A DNA stretch of 6,111 nt from Candidatus Acetothermia bacterium JdFR-47 (GTDB lineage Bacteria > Bipolaricaulota > Bipolaricaulia > Bipolaricaulales > Bipolaricaulaceae). Positions 6,041 to 6,111 of this stretch are shown piece after piece (position 1 is the stretch's first letter; the number at the start of each line of letters is the position of its first letter). Position numbers and translations under genes: made by a program. Where the stretch lies: the NCBI GenBank assembly GCA_002011415.1, contig MTNI01000128.1:1841-7951 (forward strand). Direction: 5' to 3'. The notes beneath the pieces were generated by a model. It searched no databases. It was not told the origin of the DNA and saw only the letters and a list, made by a program, of their open reading frames with translations.

Positions 6041-6111
6041 ATGGAGCTTTATAGGATGACGTGGGCTGATGCCAAGGAGGCGCTGGCAAGGGCCAGGGTG
6101 GCCCTGCTCCC
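6041..6111 (+). CDS. Start of a probable creatininase-family amidohydrolase, cut by window edge
   Basis: Only 23 complete codons are visible, reading MELYRMTWADAKEALARARV and then ALLP. This opening, with a hydrophobic-basic start, (L/M)TW near residue 7, an amphipathic helix and a VALLP strand, is how members of the creatininase (CreA/MftE/ArfB) family begin, just before their metal-binding GSxEQHG motif, which would fall beyond the edge. The family hydrolyses cyclic or linear amides such as creatinine or formamidopyrimidines with two metal ions. The excellent ribosome site supports a genuine start. The gene is divergent from the operon and shares its 83-bp upstream gap. The family call rests on a short match and could be wrong; the presence of a gene is more secure. 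Confidence 0.6.
   Translation, partial: MELYRMTWADAKEALARARVALL

Noticed and set aside
5958..6089. Longer start for the beta-helix protein (44 extra residues from ATG at 6089)
   Set aside because: It would bury the signal peptide, has no ribosome site, and overlaps the well-supported plus-strand start at 6041.
1..6111. CRISPR array, tRNA/rRNA, insertion sequence or rho-independent terminator
   Set aside because: There are no direct repeats with spacers, no RNA-gene hallmarks, no transposase, and no GC stem followed by a T-run. The gaps between genes are too short to hold them.

Overview
This is a GC-rich bacterial window with almost no non-coding DNA. Five genes lie head to tail on the minus strand, and the start of a sixth faces away from them at the right edge. 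In transcription order (right to left) the minus-strand genes are: a secreted right-handed beta-helix (NosD-like) protein with a C-terminal DUF192 domain; a HAD phosphatase of the phosphoserine-phosphatase type; the division GTPase FtsZ with an unusual N-terminal extra domain; a secreted PKD-domain protein with a Gly/Cys tail; and a secreted M1-type zinc metallopeptidase cut by the left edge. Gaps are 2, 37, 13 and -13 nt, so the set looks like one operon, probably with an internal promoter in front of ftsZ. On the plus strand at 6041 a gene begins that resembles the N-terminus of the creatininase family; the 83-bp divergent gap should hold the promoters.

The organism is bacterial, because FtsZ carries the classical bacterial C-terminal tail (DIPAFLRRK). 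The mix of high GC, tight packing, archaeal-looking secreted NosD/beta-helix protein, PKD domains and M1 peptidase would suit a deep-branching thermophilic or uncultivated lineage such as Bipolaricaulota (Acetothermia/OP1). That is an impression from protein style and cannot be proved from this window.

Functionally, three of the five operon proteins have export signals and two have the hallmarks of surface modules (beta-helix, PKD), so the cluster mixes envelope or extracellular proteins with the division ring protein. No ftsA, ftsQ or mur genes flank ftsZ here, so this is not the usual dcw arrangement.

The most notable signal is the 95-residue N-terminal extension of FtsZ. It is open, folds plausibly as a small alpha/beta domain, and by eye resembles the KH-like domain found at the N-terminus of DnaA, in the tau C-terminal region of DNA polymerase III and in DciA (DUF721). 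If real, it is a physical link between a replication-type adaptor domain and the division GTPase. A near-leaderless promoter placed exactly for the long start supports the extension. Other points of interest are the beta-helix/DUF192 fusion, the GGGCGCGG tail whose codons overlap the TTG start of the peptidase gene, and unusual residues in the FtsZ nucleotide-binding loops.
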